Of a stretch of DNA of 41,891 bases, positions 32,533-40,861 are shown piece by piece. A program made the position numbers and the translations under genes. The stretch is from Bog-756 sp035531955 (GTDB taxonomy: Bacteria > Actinomycetota > Acidimicrobiia > Acidimicrobiales > RAAP-2): contig DATKRZ010000027.1 of NCBI GenBank assembly GCA_035531955.1, positions 1 to 41,891 of the forward strand. Direction: 5' to 3'. The notes beneath the pieces are model-generated. The model saw only the letters and a list, made by a program, of their open reading frames with translations. It was not told the origin of the DNA and ran no database searches. Every line of letters starts with the position of its first letter. The stretch's first letter is position 1.

Positions 32533-34484
32533 CGGGCCCCGCCTCGCACCGACCCGAGCAGGTCCCGCAACTGGTGGCCGTCCTCGCCGCCGGACCCGGA
32601 TCCGTCGTCGTCCGGGTCGGTGTCGCCATCGGCCTGGCGCTCGAACTCGGCCGCCTGGGCCAGCACCTCGGCGTAGAGCGGGGTGGACGCCAGCAGCTCG
32701 GCGTGGGTCCCGTCGGCCACCACCTTCTGCCGGTCCAGGAGCACCACCCGGTCGGCCAGGGAGATGGTGGAGAGGCGGTGGGCGATGATCAGGGTGGTGC
32801 GCCCCTCCATCTGCAGCCGCAGGCTGGCGTGGATCTTCTGCTCGACCTGGACGTCGATGGCACTGGTGGCGTCGTCGAGCACCATGACCGGGGGGTTGGC
32901 CAGCAAGGTGCGGGCGATGGCGATCCGCTGGCGCTGGCCCCCCGACAGGGTGTAGCCCCGCTCGCCCACCACCGTGTCGTAGCCGTCGGCCAGATGGCTG
33001 ATGAACTCGTGGGCACCGGCGGCCCGGGCCGCAGCCTCGACCTCTTCGAAGCCGGCGGACGGCTTGCCGTAGGCGATGTTGTCCCGCACCGACACCGAGA
33101 ACAGGAACGGCTCGTCGAGCACCACACCGACATTGGCCCGGAGGCTGGCCAGGGTGAGGTCCCGGACATCGTGGCCGTCGATCTGCACCGAACCGTGCTT
33201 CACGTCGTAGAAGCGGGTGAGCAGGCGGCCGACCGTCGACTTGCCGGCTCCGGTGCGCCCGACCAGGGCCACGGTCTCACCCGGGGCGATGTGGAGGTCG
33301 AAGTCGGCCAGCACCAGGTGCTCGGCCTCGGTGTCGTAGGCGAAGTCGACGTGGCTGAAGCGGACGTCGCCCGAGGAGCCGACCAGGTCCACCGCATCGG
33401 GACTGTCGGTGACCGTAGGCTGCTCGTCGAGGATCTCGTAGATCCGGTCGGCCGAGGCGGCGGCGCGCTGGCCCATCATGATCAGCATCCCGAGCATCAT
33501 GAACGGCGCCTGGAGCATCAGGAGGTAGGCGTTGAAGGCCAGGATGGCGCCGATCCCCAGCTGGCCGTGGATGACCATGTAGCCGCCGAACAACAGCACC
33601 AGGGCCAGGCCGAGCTGCGGAAGGTTCTGGACCACCGGCGTGAACCGGGCCCGCAGGTCGGCGTCTTTGATGTACCCCCACTGGACCCGCTCGGCCGCGC
33701 CGGACAGGGCCCGCAGCTGCTGCTGCTCGGCCGCAAACGACTTGACCACCCGCACCCCGTTGACGTTCTCGTCGACGACGGTGGCCACCTCGGCCAACCG
33801 GGCCTGGATGATCCACGACACCGGGAACATCGATTTCCGCATCTTGACTCCGGTGACGTAGACGAAGGGCATGGTGGCCATGGCGACGAAGGCCAGGGGC
33901 ACGCTGATCGACAGCATGAAGATGAAGGCCACGACGGCCATGGAGCACTGGACGAGGATCAGGGGGGCGAAGGTCATGTACATCTGGACCGAGCGGATGT
34001 CCGAGTTGGCCCGCGAGATCAGCTGCCCCGACTGCACCCGGTCGTAGAAGGAGAAGGACATCCGGGTCAGGTGCTCGTAGATGATGTTCCGGAGGTCGTA
34101 CTCGATGTCATAGGCGGTCTCCATGAGGAAGAGGCGGGCGATGTAGCCCATCACGCCCCCGGCCAGCCCGAGGCCTACGATCCACCAGACGTAGTGGCTC
34201 AGGGGCACGGTGTGGTGGGTGATCGAATTGCCGATGGCCTGCTGCAGCAGATTGGGGATCTGCACCATCAGCACCAGGCCGGCGAACGAGAGGACCAGCG
34301 AGGTGAGGAAGATCCCCTTGTGGGCCTTCATCACCGGCAGCGCCCGGCGCAGCCAGGTGAGCGACCGGTCGGGGTCGATGGTGGCCCGGGGCGCCTCGTT
34401 CCGGGCCACCTCGGCGATGGGGGCGAACTCGGTCCCCTGCTCGGGGGCGTCCCGGTGCCGTGGCCGGAGGGCGGGGGCCCTCAT
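32529..34484 (-). CDS. ABC exporter half-transporter A (permease-ATPase)
   Basis: A 651-residue partner of the downstream gene with the same plan: N-terminal charged tail, six helices (first LTSLVLSFAGLVLMVQIPNLL), then an ATPase domain. Walker A is GRTGAGKST and the signature LSGGQRQRIAIA is intact, but Walker B reads VMVLDDATSAID, with Asp where the catalytic Glu should be, and the Q-loop reads VVLDEPFLFS, with Asp in place of Gln. Together with the degenerate signature of the partner this predicts one consensus and one degenerate ATP site, as in known heterodimeric exporters. ATG (complement 34482-34484) overlaps the marR stop by four bases. The C-terminus is Asp/Gly-rich. Confidence 0.92.
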   Translation of the reverse strand: MRAPALRPRHRDAPEQGTEFAPIAEVARNEAPRATIDPDRSLTWLRRALPVMKAHKGIFLTSLVLSFAGLVLMVQIPNLLQQAIGNSITHHTVPLSHYVWWIVGLGLAGGVMGYIARLFLMETAYDIEYDLRNIIYEHLTRMSFSFYDRVQSGQLISRANSDIRSVQMYMTFAPLILVQCSMAVVAFIFMLSISVPLAFVAMATMPFVYVTGVKMRKSMFPVSWIIQARLAEVATVVDENVNGVRVVKSFAAEQQQLRALSGAAERVQWGYIKDADLRARFTPVVQNLPQLGLALVLLFGGYMVIHGQLGIGAILAFNAYLLMLQAPFMMLGMLIMMGQRAAASADRIYEILDEQPTVTDSPDAVDLVGSSGDVRFSHVDFAYDTEAEHLVLADFDLHIAPGETVALVGRTGAGKSTVGRLLTRFYDVKHGSVQIDGHDVRDLTLASLRANVGVVLDEPFLFSVSVRDNIAYGKPSAGFEEVEAAARAAGAHEFISHLADGYDTVVGERGYTLSGGQRQRIAIARTLLANPPVMVLDDATSAIDVQVEQKIHASLRLQMEGRTTLIIAHRLSTISLADRVVLLDRQKVVADGTHAELLASTPLYAEVLAQAAEFERQADGDTDPDDDGSGSGGEDGHQLRDLLGSVRGGAR

Positions 34485-34951
34485 CGGGCGTCCCTCCGGG
34501 CCAGCCGGTAGGCGCCGAACGCCCGCCTCCAGGCCAGCAGGCCGTCGAAGGCCCGCTCGGTGTCGACCTGGTCGCCCAGGCACGAGGCGATCTCGCGCAG
34601 GCGGGCGGTCACCGCGGCGTCGGCGGTGTCGAGGGCGCGGCGGCCGGTGGCGGTGAGCACATGGTCCACCTGCCGGCGATCGGCCACCACGTCCCGGCGT
34701 TCCACCAGGCCGCGGGCGACCAGGCCGTCGACGACGGCGGTGACGCTCGGGGGCCGCACCGACAGGCGCTCGGCCAGGTCGGAGGAGACGGCGGAGCTCT
34801 CGTCGAGGAGGCCCAGCACCCGGTACTGGGGGAGGGACAGGTCGGCCGCGGCCAGGCCGAGCTCCACCTGTTTGGCCAGCCACGCGGCCGTGCGACCCAG
34901 CGTCTTGTGGTCGTCGGGCATCGGTCCGGCGGGGCTTGCTTTGAGTCTCAC
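34481..34951 (-). CDS. MarR-family transcriptional regulator
   Basis: A 156-residue winged-helix protein. SLPQYRVLGLLDESSAVSSDLAERLSVRPPSVTAVVDGLVARGLVERR is the MarR helix-turn-helix and recognition helix, followed by the wing with DRRQVDHVLTATGRRAL. Helices at both ends should form the dimer. It heads an operon with the two ABC half-transporters, joined by ATGA overlaps, and probably represses them until a ligand, perhaps an exported compound, binds. The GTG (complement 34949-34951) is six bases after TAGTCT, so the mRNA is likely leaderless; ATG ten codons in (MPDDHKTLG) is an alternative start. Confidence 0.92.
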   Translation of the reverse strand: MRLKASPAGPMPDDHKTLGRTAAWLAKQVELGLAAADLSLPQYRVLGLLDESSAVSSDLAERLSVRPPSVTAVVDGLVARGLVERRDVVADRRQVDHVLTATGRRALDTADAAVTARLREIASCLGDQVDTERAFDGLLAWRRAFGAYRLARRDAR

Positions 34952-34957
34952 ATTGTT

Positions 34958-34979
34958 AGACTATCGAACTACCTGGGCG
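34958..34979 (-). promoter_or_regulatory. marR promoter with repeated TAGT motif
   Basis: On the minus strand TAGTTCGATAGTCT holds two TAGT units; the second is the -10 hexamer TAGTCT, followed by AACAAT and the GTG start. The AT-rich patch in GC-rich DNA could also be the MarR operator (autorepression). Confidence 0.45.
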
Positions 34980-35014
34980 GATCGTCCACCATCGCGGGGC
35001 GGGGCGCGGGGACG

Positions 35015-35419
35015 TCAGCGGGGCAGGCCGGTGCGGGCGAAGAATCCGAGCATGAGGGCGGTGGTGTCGATCTGCCTGGTGGTGGGGCCGAAGGCACCGA
35101 CCGGCAGCGTGATGGGGGCTCCCGGCCAACTGTGGCCGCCACCGAGCACCGTGTAGGGGACGACCCGGCTCCCGTCCCGCCAGTTCCCCCATGACCGCCG
35201 CACCACCATCGGGGTCGGCCGGCTGACCTCCGGCCCGGGCCTGCAGCCGTCCAGCTGCATCGCCCAGCGGGCCATGTTCTGTTCCACCCGGGGCACGTGG
35301 AAACCGGGCAGGGATCTCTCGACCCCGCCGGCCCGGCCGCCGGCCCGCTCGTTGTCGGACGGCTCACCGCCCGGGGGTCCTCGTGGTCGTCGAGCCGATG
35401 GCGCGACCCGCGGCGGTGG
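35015..35419 (-). pseudogene. 3' remnant of an LpqC-type PHB-depolymerase/esterase
   Basis: Directly after the aldehyde dehydrogenase stop, the same minus-strand frame stays open for about 135 codons. It includes VERSLPGFHVPRVEQNMARW, LDGCRPGP, VLGGGHSWPGAPITLP and IDTTALMLGFFARTGLPR. These correspond to the C-terminal third of LpqC-like polyhydroxybutyrate depolymerase/feruloyl esterases; the GGGHSWPG motif carries the catalytic His. The nucleophile Ser and Asp region is absent and there is no upstream start, so the gene has lost its 5' end. A GTG at 35296 could start a 93-residue product, but it would have no function as an enzyme. Confidence 0.65.
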
Positions 35420-36865
35420 CTACGAGACCAGGCCTGCCGTGGAGATGTTGAGCCCATCGGTGCCCTTGGACCGGTGGACCACCTGGATCTCGCTGAACTC
35501 GGCCAGGCCCCATGGCCCGTTCTCCACGCCCACCCCACTCCACTTGAAGCCGCCGAAGGGCTGCTGCGGGGCGAGGGCCAGATGGGTGTTGACCCAGGCG
35601 GTGCCGCACTCGAGCCGGCCGGCGACCTCGGCGGCGCGACCGCCGTCCGCGCCCCACACCGAGCCCGACAGCCCGAAGTGGGTGGCGTTGGCCCGCTCGA
35701 CGACGTCGTCGACGTCCCGATAGGAGATCACCGGCAGGGCCGGCCCGAACTGCTCTTCGTCCACGATGCGGGTCCCATCCGACAGGTCGGCCAGGATGGT
35801 CGGCTCGAAGAAGTACCCCGGCCGGTCGATCGCATGCCCTCCGGCCACCGCCCGGGCGCCGCGGGACAGCGCGTCCCCTACCAGTTCCGTCACCCGATCG
35901 AACTGGGGGCGGTTGTTGATGGGTCCGAGCTTGGTGTCGGCCTCGGTCCCGTCGCCCACCTTGACCGAGGTGGCGTGGGCCACAAGGCCGTCGACCACCT
36001 GGTCGTAGATGGCCTCGGGCACGTAGACCCGCTTGACGGCAGAGCACACCTGGCCGTTGTTGTTGAAGGCGGCGGCGAAGATGCCCTTGCTGACGACGTC
36101 CGGGTCGGCATCGTCCAACACGATGGCCGGGTCGTTGCCCCCGAGCTCGAGGGTCACCCGTTTGAGGTCCGGGGCCGCCGACAGGGCCACCAACTTTCCG
36201 GTCTCGACGGAGCCGGTGAAGCTGACCTTCCGGGGCACCGGGTGCTCGGTCATCCAGCTGCCCAGGTGGTCGCCGCCGCTGACCACGTTGAGCACGCCGG
36301 GGGGCACGGTCTCCCGGAGGATCTCGGCCACCTTCAAGGTGGTCAGGGGGGTGAACGGTGAGGGCTTGAGCACCACTGCGTTGCCGGCCAGCAGGGCCGG
36401 CGCGATCTTCCAGAAGGCCAGGGTGAGCGGGAAGTTCCACGGGGTGATGGCGGCCACCACGCCGACCGGGCGGCGCACCACCTCGACCAGGGCCTCGGCG
36501 TCGTCCTGGATGACCTGGGGCGGCGTCTCGAGGTTGGCGAAGTACTGGCACCAGATGGCCGCCGCGAAGACCTCGATGTTCGCATCGCCGATCGGCTTGC
36601 CCTGCTCGGCGGTGAGGACCGGGGCCAGCTCGCCGGCCGAGGCCATGAGCACGTCGGCCATCCGCAACAGGGTGGCCCGTCGGGCGCTCTCGTCGGAGCG
36701 CCAGTCCCGCTGGGCCTTGGCGGCGGCGTCGAAGGCGGCGTCGAGCTGCTGTCGGCTGCACTCCGGGGCCTGGGCGAAGACCTCCCCCGTAGCCGGGTTC
36801 ACCACGCCGAATGATTCGGCCGCCGGAGCCGTGTCACCCCCGATGGTCATGACGAAGTCGGACAT
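35420..36865 (-). CDS. aldehyde dehydrogenase family protein
   Basis: A 481-residue NAD(P)-dependent aldehyde dehydrogenase. The cofactor pocket shows ITPWNFPLTLAFWKIAPALLAGNAVVLKPS, FTGSVETGK is the phosphate-proximal glycine motif, the general base Glu is in VTLELGGNDPAIV, and the nucleophile Cys is in NNNGQVCSAVKRVYVP. EEQFGPALPVISY and PFGGFKWSGVG complete the fold. It resembles succinate-semialdehyde or generic aldehyde dehydrogenases; the substrate cannot be assigned. ATG (complement 36863-36865) has AGGGGGAT seven bases upstream, and TAGCTT (complement 36903-36908) is a plausible -10, giving a short leader. It is 91 bases downstream of the MmpL-like gene. Confidence 0.95.
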   Translation of the reverse strand: MSDFVMTIGGDTAPAAESFGVVNPATGEVFAQAPECSRQQLDAAFDAAAKAQRDWRSDESARRATLLRMADVLMASAGELAPVLTAEQGKPIGDANIEVFAAAIWCQYFANLETPPQVIQDDAEALVEVVRRPVGVVAAITPWNFPLTLAFWKIAPALLAGNAVVLKPSPFTPLTTLKVAEILRETVPPGVLNVVSGGDHLGSWMTEHPVPRKVSFTGSVETGKLVALSAAPDLKRVTLELGGNDPAIVLDDADPDVVSKGIFAAAFNNNGQVCSAVKRVYVPEAIYDQVVDGLVAHATSVKVGDGTEADTKLGPINNRPQFDRVTELVGDALSRGARAVAGGHAIDRPGYFFEPTILADLSDGTRIVDEEQFGPALPVISYRDVDDVVERANATHFGLSGSVWGADGGRAAEVAGRLECGTAWVNTHLALAPQQPFGGFKWSGVGVENGPWGLAEFSEIQVVHRSKGTDGLNISTAGLVS

Positions 36866-36956
36866 GGGTGATCCCCCTGTGCTCGGTAGTCGGTCCTCTC
36901 TGAAGCTAAGACTCGGCCGGCCCGGGTTGTCAAGGAGGCGGTCGGTCCTGGAGGGT

Positions 36957-39170
36957 TCAGACCCGCACCCGGTCGGCCGGGGCGGGCTCTTCAGGTCGGC
37001 CGCCGGCCGGCGGCATCTCGGGATCGACGCCCAGATGGGGGAGGATCCGGTCGAGCCAGGCGGGGAACCACCAGTTAGCCCTGCCGGAGAGGAACATCAC
37101 CGAAGGGACGATGGCCATACGGATGAGCACGGCGTCGATGGCGATGCCCGCCGCCAGCCCGAGACCGAACTCCTTGATCACCCGCTCGCCACCCAGGATG
37201 AAGGATCCGAAGACGAGGATCATGATCAGGGCGGCGGCAGTGATGGTCTTGCCCGTGGCGGCGAGGCCCTTGCGCACCGCGGTCCGGTTGTCGTCGGCCG
37301 TCAACCACTCCTCGTGGATCCGGCTGATCAGGAACACCTCGTAGTCCATGGACAGGCCGAAGAGGATGGCGAACAGCATCACCGGCAGGAAGGCCTCGAT
37401 GGGCCCGGCCCGGTTGACCCCGAAGAGCGAGCCGAGGTGGCCCCACTGGAAGACGGCGACCAGCACCCCGAAGGCGGCCCCGATGGACAGCAGGTTCATG
37501 ACCGCGGCGGTCAGCGGGATGAGGATGCTCCGGAACACCATCATCAACAAGAGGAACGAGAGCACCACCACCAGACCGATGAACAGGGGCAGCTTGGACG
37601 ACAGCACCCGGGCGAAGTCGGTGAAGATGGCGGTGTTGCCGCCCACGTACACGCGGACCCCGGTGCCCGAGGTCGCCTCGGGGATGGTCTGGTTGCGGAG
37701 GTGGTCGATGAGGTCGGTGGTGGCCGCGTCCTGGGGGGCCGACGTCGGGTAGGCGGTGATCAGCGAGACCGTCTTGCCGTCCTTCGGGGGGAGGGCCAGG
37801 GGGGCGACGACCCGGGCCACACCGGGCTGCGCCTTGACGGCAGCGGCCAGGTGGTCGAGGGCCTGGACGTCGGCCTGGCCGTCGTTCACCGTCACCAGCA
37901 ACAGGGGCCCGTTGAAGCCCGGCCCGAAGCCGGAGGCCAGCAGGTCGTAGGCCTGCCGGGTGGTCGTCCCCACCGGATCGTTCCCCTGGTCCGAGGAGCC
38001 GAGCCGGAGCGAGAAGAACGGCAGGGCGATGAGGACCACCGCGACCAGCGCCACCACCGCCGGCAGCACCGGCCGCTCGTCGATGAACGCCGCCCACCTC
38101 GGCCAGAACCCCTTGGTGCCGGCTCCCACCACGCGGGGCCCGGTGGTGGCCAACTCCTTCTTCTGGCGCCGGCTGAGCACCCGGGGGCCGATGAATCCGA
38201 GGAACGCCGGAAGCAGCGTCAAGGCGGCGATCATGGTGAGGGCCACCCCGATGGCCGCGGCGATGGCCAGGCCGTAGAGGAAGGAGACGCCGAGGGCGAA
38301 CATCCCGAGCAGCGCGATGCAGACGATGATGCCGGCGAAAAGGACGGCCCGACCGGACGTGTCGACCGCGTTGACGATCGACGACTCGACGTCCCGTCCG
38401 GCGATCAGTCCCTGTCGATGCCGGGTCACGATGAACAGGGCGTAGTCGACGCCCACCCCGAGCCCGATCAGCAGGACCAGCTCGGGGGAGAACTGGGGCA
38501 TCTTCAGCACGTGGCTCAGCAGGCCGATCAAGCCGATGGCCGTGCCCAGCGAGGCCAGGGCCGACAGCAGGGGAAGGGCCATGGCGAACACTGAGCCGAA
38601 GACCAGCAGCAGCACGATCCCGGCCAGGATGACCCCGGGCAGCGTGCCCCCGAACGACTGGCGGTTGGCCGCCTCGGCGACCTGGCCGGCCACCGCCACC
38701 TGCAGGCCGGGCCCGCTGGCCTTCTGGGCGGCGGCCACGAACTGCTTGGCCACCGCGGTGGAGATGTTCTGCCCCTGGCGGTCGAAGGTGACCGTGGCGA
38801 ACCCGGTCCTGTTGTCGGCGCTGATCTGGGTGGCGCCGCCGGGCGTATAGGGAGAGATGATGTTGGAGACATGGGGCACCTTGGCCACCTCGTCCAACAT
38901 GGTGGTGACCGAAGCCTCGACCGCCGGGTCGGTGACCTTGGCCCCGTTGGTGGAGTGGAACACGATCTGCTCCCGGTCACCGGCCTGCTTCGGGGCCGCC
39001 GACTGCAGCAGGGAGAGGGCCTGGGTCGACTCGGTGTTGGGCAGCGAGAAGCTGTTCGAGTAGGCGCTGCCGATCGACTGGGAGAGGAACCCGGTGCCGA
39101 TGAGGGCCGCCAACCACAACAGCAGCACGATCACGCGGTGTCGGACGCACCAGGAGGCAAGCGGCTTCAT
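36957..39170 (-). CDS. MMPL-family RND transporter
   Basis: A 737-residue inner-membrane transporter with the duplicated RND plan: one helix, a large external domain, five helices, and the same again. The proton-relay motifs are present as GLGVGVDYALFIVTRHRQGL in the first half and LFGLSMDYEVFLISRIHEEW in the second. The N-terminus KPLASWCVRHRVIVLLLWLAALIGTG is the first helix. It lacks the long extra domains of true mycobacterial MmpL lipid exporters but shares the family. Likely cargo is a lipid or hydrophobic compound. ATG (complement 39168-39170) is preceded by GAGG about ten bases upstream. Confidence 0.93.
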   Translation of the reverse strand: MKPLASWCVRHRVIVLLLWLAALIGTGFLSQSIGSAYSNSFSLPNTESTQALSLLQSAAPKQAGDREQIVFHSTNGAKVTDPAVEASVTTMLDEVAKVPHVSNIISPYTPGGATQISADNRTGFATVTFDRQGQNISTAVAKQFVAAAQKASGPGLQVAVAGQVAEAANRQSFGGTLPGVILAGIVLLLVFGSVFAMALPLLSALASLGTAIGLIGLLSHVLKMPQFSPELVLLIGLGVGVDYALFIVTRHRQGLIAGRDVESSIVNAVDTSGRAVLFAGIIVCIALLGMFALGVSFLYGLAIAAAIGVALTMIAALTLLPAFLGFIGPRVLSRRQKKELATTGPRVVGAGTKGFWPRWAAFIDERPVLPAVVALVAVVLIALPFFSLRLGSSDQGNDPVGTTTRQAYDLLASGFGPGFNGPLLLVTVNDGQADVQALDHLAAAVKAQPGVARVVAPLALPPKDGKTVSLITAYPTSAPQDAATTDLIDHLRNQTIPEATSGTGVRVYVGGNTAIFTDFARVLSSKLPLFIGLVVVLSFLLLMMVFRSILIPLTAAVMNLLSIGAAFGVLVAVFQWGHLGSLFGVNRAGPIEAFLPVMLFAILFGLSMDYEVFLISRIHEEWLTADDNRTAVRKGLAATGKTITAAALIMILVFGSFILGGERVIKEFGLGLAAGIAIDAVLIRMAIVPSVMFLSGRANWWFPAWLDRILPHLGVDPEMPPAGGRPEEPAPADRVRV

Positions 39171-39252
39171 CTGAGGGGGTCCTCGCAATCAGTAGACGGG
39201 CGGCGCCGGTCCGGGGGGGCCGGTCGGGCATCGGTCGGGTCGAAAGACCATT

Positions 39253-39270
39253 CTCGTTCAAAAGGACGAG
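39253..39270. promoter_or_regulatory. inverted repeat upstream of the MMPL gene
   Basis: CTCGT-TCAAAAGG-ACGAG lies in an AT-richer patch between the divergent MMPL and phosphatase genes. On the minus strand it overlaps TTGAAC, a possible -35. It may be an operator for the transporter. Confidence 0.35.
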
Positions 39271-39363
39271 CCGGCCGAACCAGGGCACGGACAGGGCACG
39301 GATCGGGACGTCGGCCGGGGCTCACCGCCCCCGGCCGGCATCGGCTGTGTTGGCACCCTCGGC

Positions 39364-39369
39364 CATGAT
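39364..39369 (+). promoter_or_regulatory. putative -10 CATGAT before the phosphatase gene
   Basis: CATGAT ends six bases (GGGGGG) before ATG 39376. The G-run could also serve as a ribosome site, so the gene may or may not be leaderless. Confidence 0.35.
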
Positions 39370-39375
39370 GGGGGG

Positions 39376-40128
39376 ATGGATGGACGAGAACGCCTCGTGG
39401 CCCTGGCCGGGGCCTTCAACTTCCGGGACCTCGGCGGCTACCCGGCCGGGGACGGGCGGCGGACCCGGTGGGGGAGGCTGTTCCGCAGCGATACCCTCCA
39501 CGAGCTCACCGAGGCGGATGTCGGGGTCCTCCGGTCGCTGGGCCTAGCCACCATGGTCGACCTGCGTACCGCCCGTGAGCTCAGCCGGACGGGCCGGGGC
39601 CCGTTGGCCTCGGAGCCGATCGCCTATCGCCATCTCTCCGTGATCCAGGAAGGGGAGGGGGAGGCCATCGCCGTCCCGGCACCCCCCGGCGAGGAACTGG
39701 GCGAGCGCTACCTCTGGTATCTGGACGGGGGCCGGTCCGCCCTGGCCGACGCCCTCGCGCTGGTGACCGAGCCGGACTCGCTCCCGCTGGTCTTCCACTG
39801 CGCGGCGGGCAAGGACCGCACCGGCGTCCTGGCGGCCCTGATCCTGGACATCGTTGGCGTCGCCCCTGAGGTGATCGTGGCCGACTACCTGATCACCGCC
39901 GAACGGATGGAGCTGATCCTCGGCCGCTACCGGGACGATCCCGCCTTCGCCTCGAGAATGGCCGAGGTGCCCGCCTACCGGTTCGGCGTGGAGGCGCGGT
40001 CGATGGAGCGGTTCCTCGACGGTCTCCACGATGGCTTCGGCGGTGCCAGGGCCTGGGCGGTCGATGCCGGCCTGGCCCCGGGCGCCCTGGATCGGATGGA
40101 GGACCTGCTGGTCGAGCCCGTCGATTGA
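39376..40128 (+). CDS. protein tyrosine phosphatase, PtpB-like
   Basis: A 250-residue phosphatase. NFRDLGGYPAGDGRRTRWGRLFRSD is the typical opening of the tyrosine/serine phosphatase family that includes mycobacterial PtpB, and the P-loop is FHCAAGKDRTGV (C-x5-R, about residue 142), with the catalytic Cys and Arg intact. The K-D-R-T variant is the one seen in PtpB-like and lipid-directed phosphatases, so the substrate could be phosphotyrosine, phosphoserine or phosphoinositide. No signal peptide. ATG 39376 is preceded by a run of G. It stands alone, divergent from the MMPL gene. Confidence 0.93.
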   Translation: MDGRERLVALAGAFNFRDLGGYPAGDGRRTRWGRLFRSDTLHELTEADVGVLRSLGLATMVDLRTARELSRTGRGPLASEPIAYRHLSVIQEGEGEAIAVPAPPGEELGERYLWYLDGGRSALADALALVTEPDSLPLVFHCAAGKDRTGVLAALILDIVGVAPEVIVADYLITAERMELILGRYRDDPAFASRMAEVPAYRFGVEARSMERFLDGLHDGFGGARAWAVDAGLAPGALDRMEDLLVEPVD

Positions 40129-40239
40129 CGAAGGGCCTCGCGCCCCGATGGCCTCGCGGGCCTCGGTGGCCGCCTCCGTCGGGCCGTCCGCCTGTGGCAC
40201 CCAGGGGCACCCCGGCGTACCGCGAGGAGACGCCCGGCG

Positions 40240-40245
40240 TACAAT
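40240..40245 (+). promoter_or_regulatory. -10 TACAAT, leaderless start
   Basis: TACAAT is a near-consensus -10 and is followed by GGGAGG and GTG 40252. The spacing is again six bases. Confidence 0.5.
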
Positions 40246-40251
40246 GGGAGG

Positions 40252-40854
40252 GTGGTCGCTTCGATCTGGGTGCCGGTGATGGCCGCGGCGCTGGTGTTCT
40301 TCGCCATGCTCATGGCCGGTGCGTTCGCAGCCGGTTTCCTGGTCTGGCGCTACGGACGCCGCAAGTGGCGGGCCTTCCACTCCCATGGCGTGGTCGTGGC
40401 CGCCACCGGGCTCTGGCACGAGACCTCGTCCTTCCGCATGAGGCCTCGCGGTCCGGTGCCGCCCGGGGACCTGCACCGGTGGACGGCGCGTCAGGTCCGC
40501 AGGGAGATGTGGCGGTCGGTCGACCACGCCGATGCCGCGGTGCGGGCGGCCTCCGGGGTCGGGGCCCCCACCGCTTCGCTCCCGGCGCTGTGCCACCGCC
40601 TGCGGGACGCGGCCATCGGCCTCGATCAGGTGCTCCGGGTGGAGTCGGCCGGGACGGTGCCGGCCGACGTGGCCACCCAGGCCGCCGACGTGATGCGGGC
40701 GGCCGCCGACATACGGGGGGCAGCGGTGGCCTCGGCCAGCGACGCCACCGGACAGCGGGTGCGGGACCTCGCCCATGACGCCGACCACGAGATCCAGTGC
40801 CTCGACGCCGGGCTGGCCTCGGCCAGGGCGGCGCTGCCCCACCCGCACCCCTGA
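40252..40854 (+). CDS. single-pass membrane protein, unknown function
   Basis: A 200-residue protein with one N-terminal membrane helix (WVPVMAAALVFFAMLMAGAFAAGFLVW, about residues 6-32) followed by a positive cluster RYGRRKWR, which predicts the long C-terminal part in the cytoplasm. That part is helical and Ala/Asp/Arg-rich (ARQVRREMWRSVDHADAAVRAA, ATQAADVMRAAADIRGAAVASASDA) and could form a helical bundle or coiled coil. I do not recognise the family. GTG 40252 is preceded by TACAAT at six bases. It is convergent with the aminotransferase gene, with seven bases between them. Confidence 0.72.
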   Translation: MVASIWVPVMAAALVFFAMLMAGAFAAGFLVWRYGRRKWRAFHSHGVVVAATGLWHETSSFRMRPRGPVPPGDLHRWTARQVRREMWRSVDHADAAVRAASGVGAPTASLPALCHRLRDAAIGLDQVLRVESAGTVPADVATQAADVMRAAADIRGAAVASASDATGQRVRDLAHDADHEIQCLDAGLASARAALPHPHP

Positions 40855-40861
40855 GGGACGG

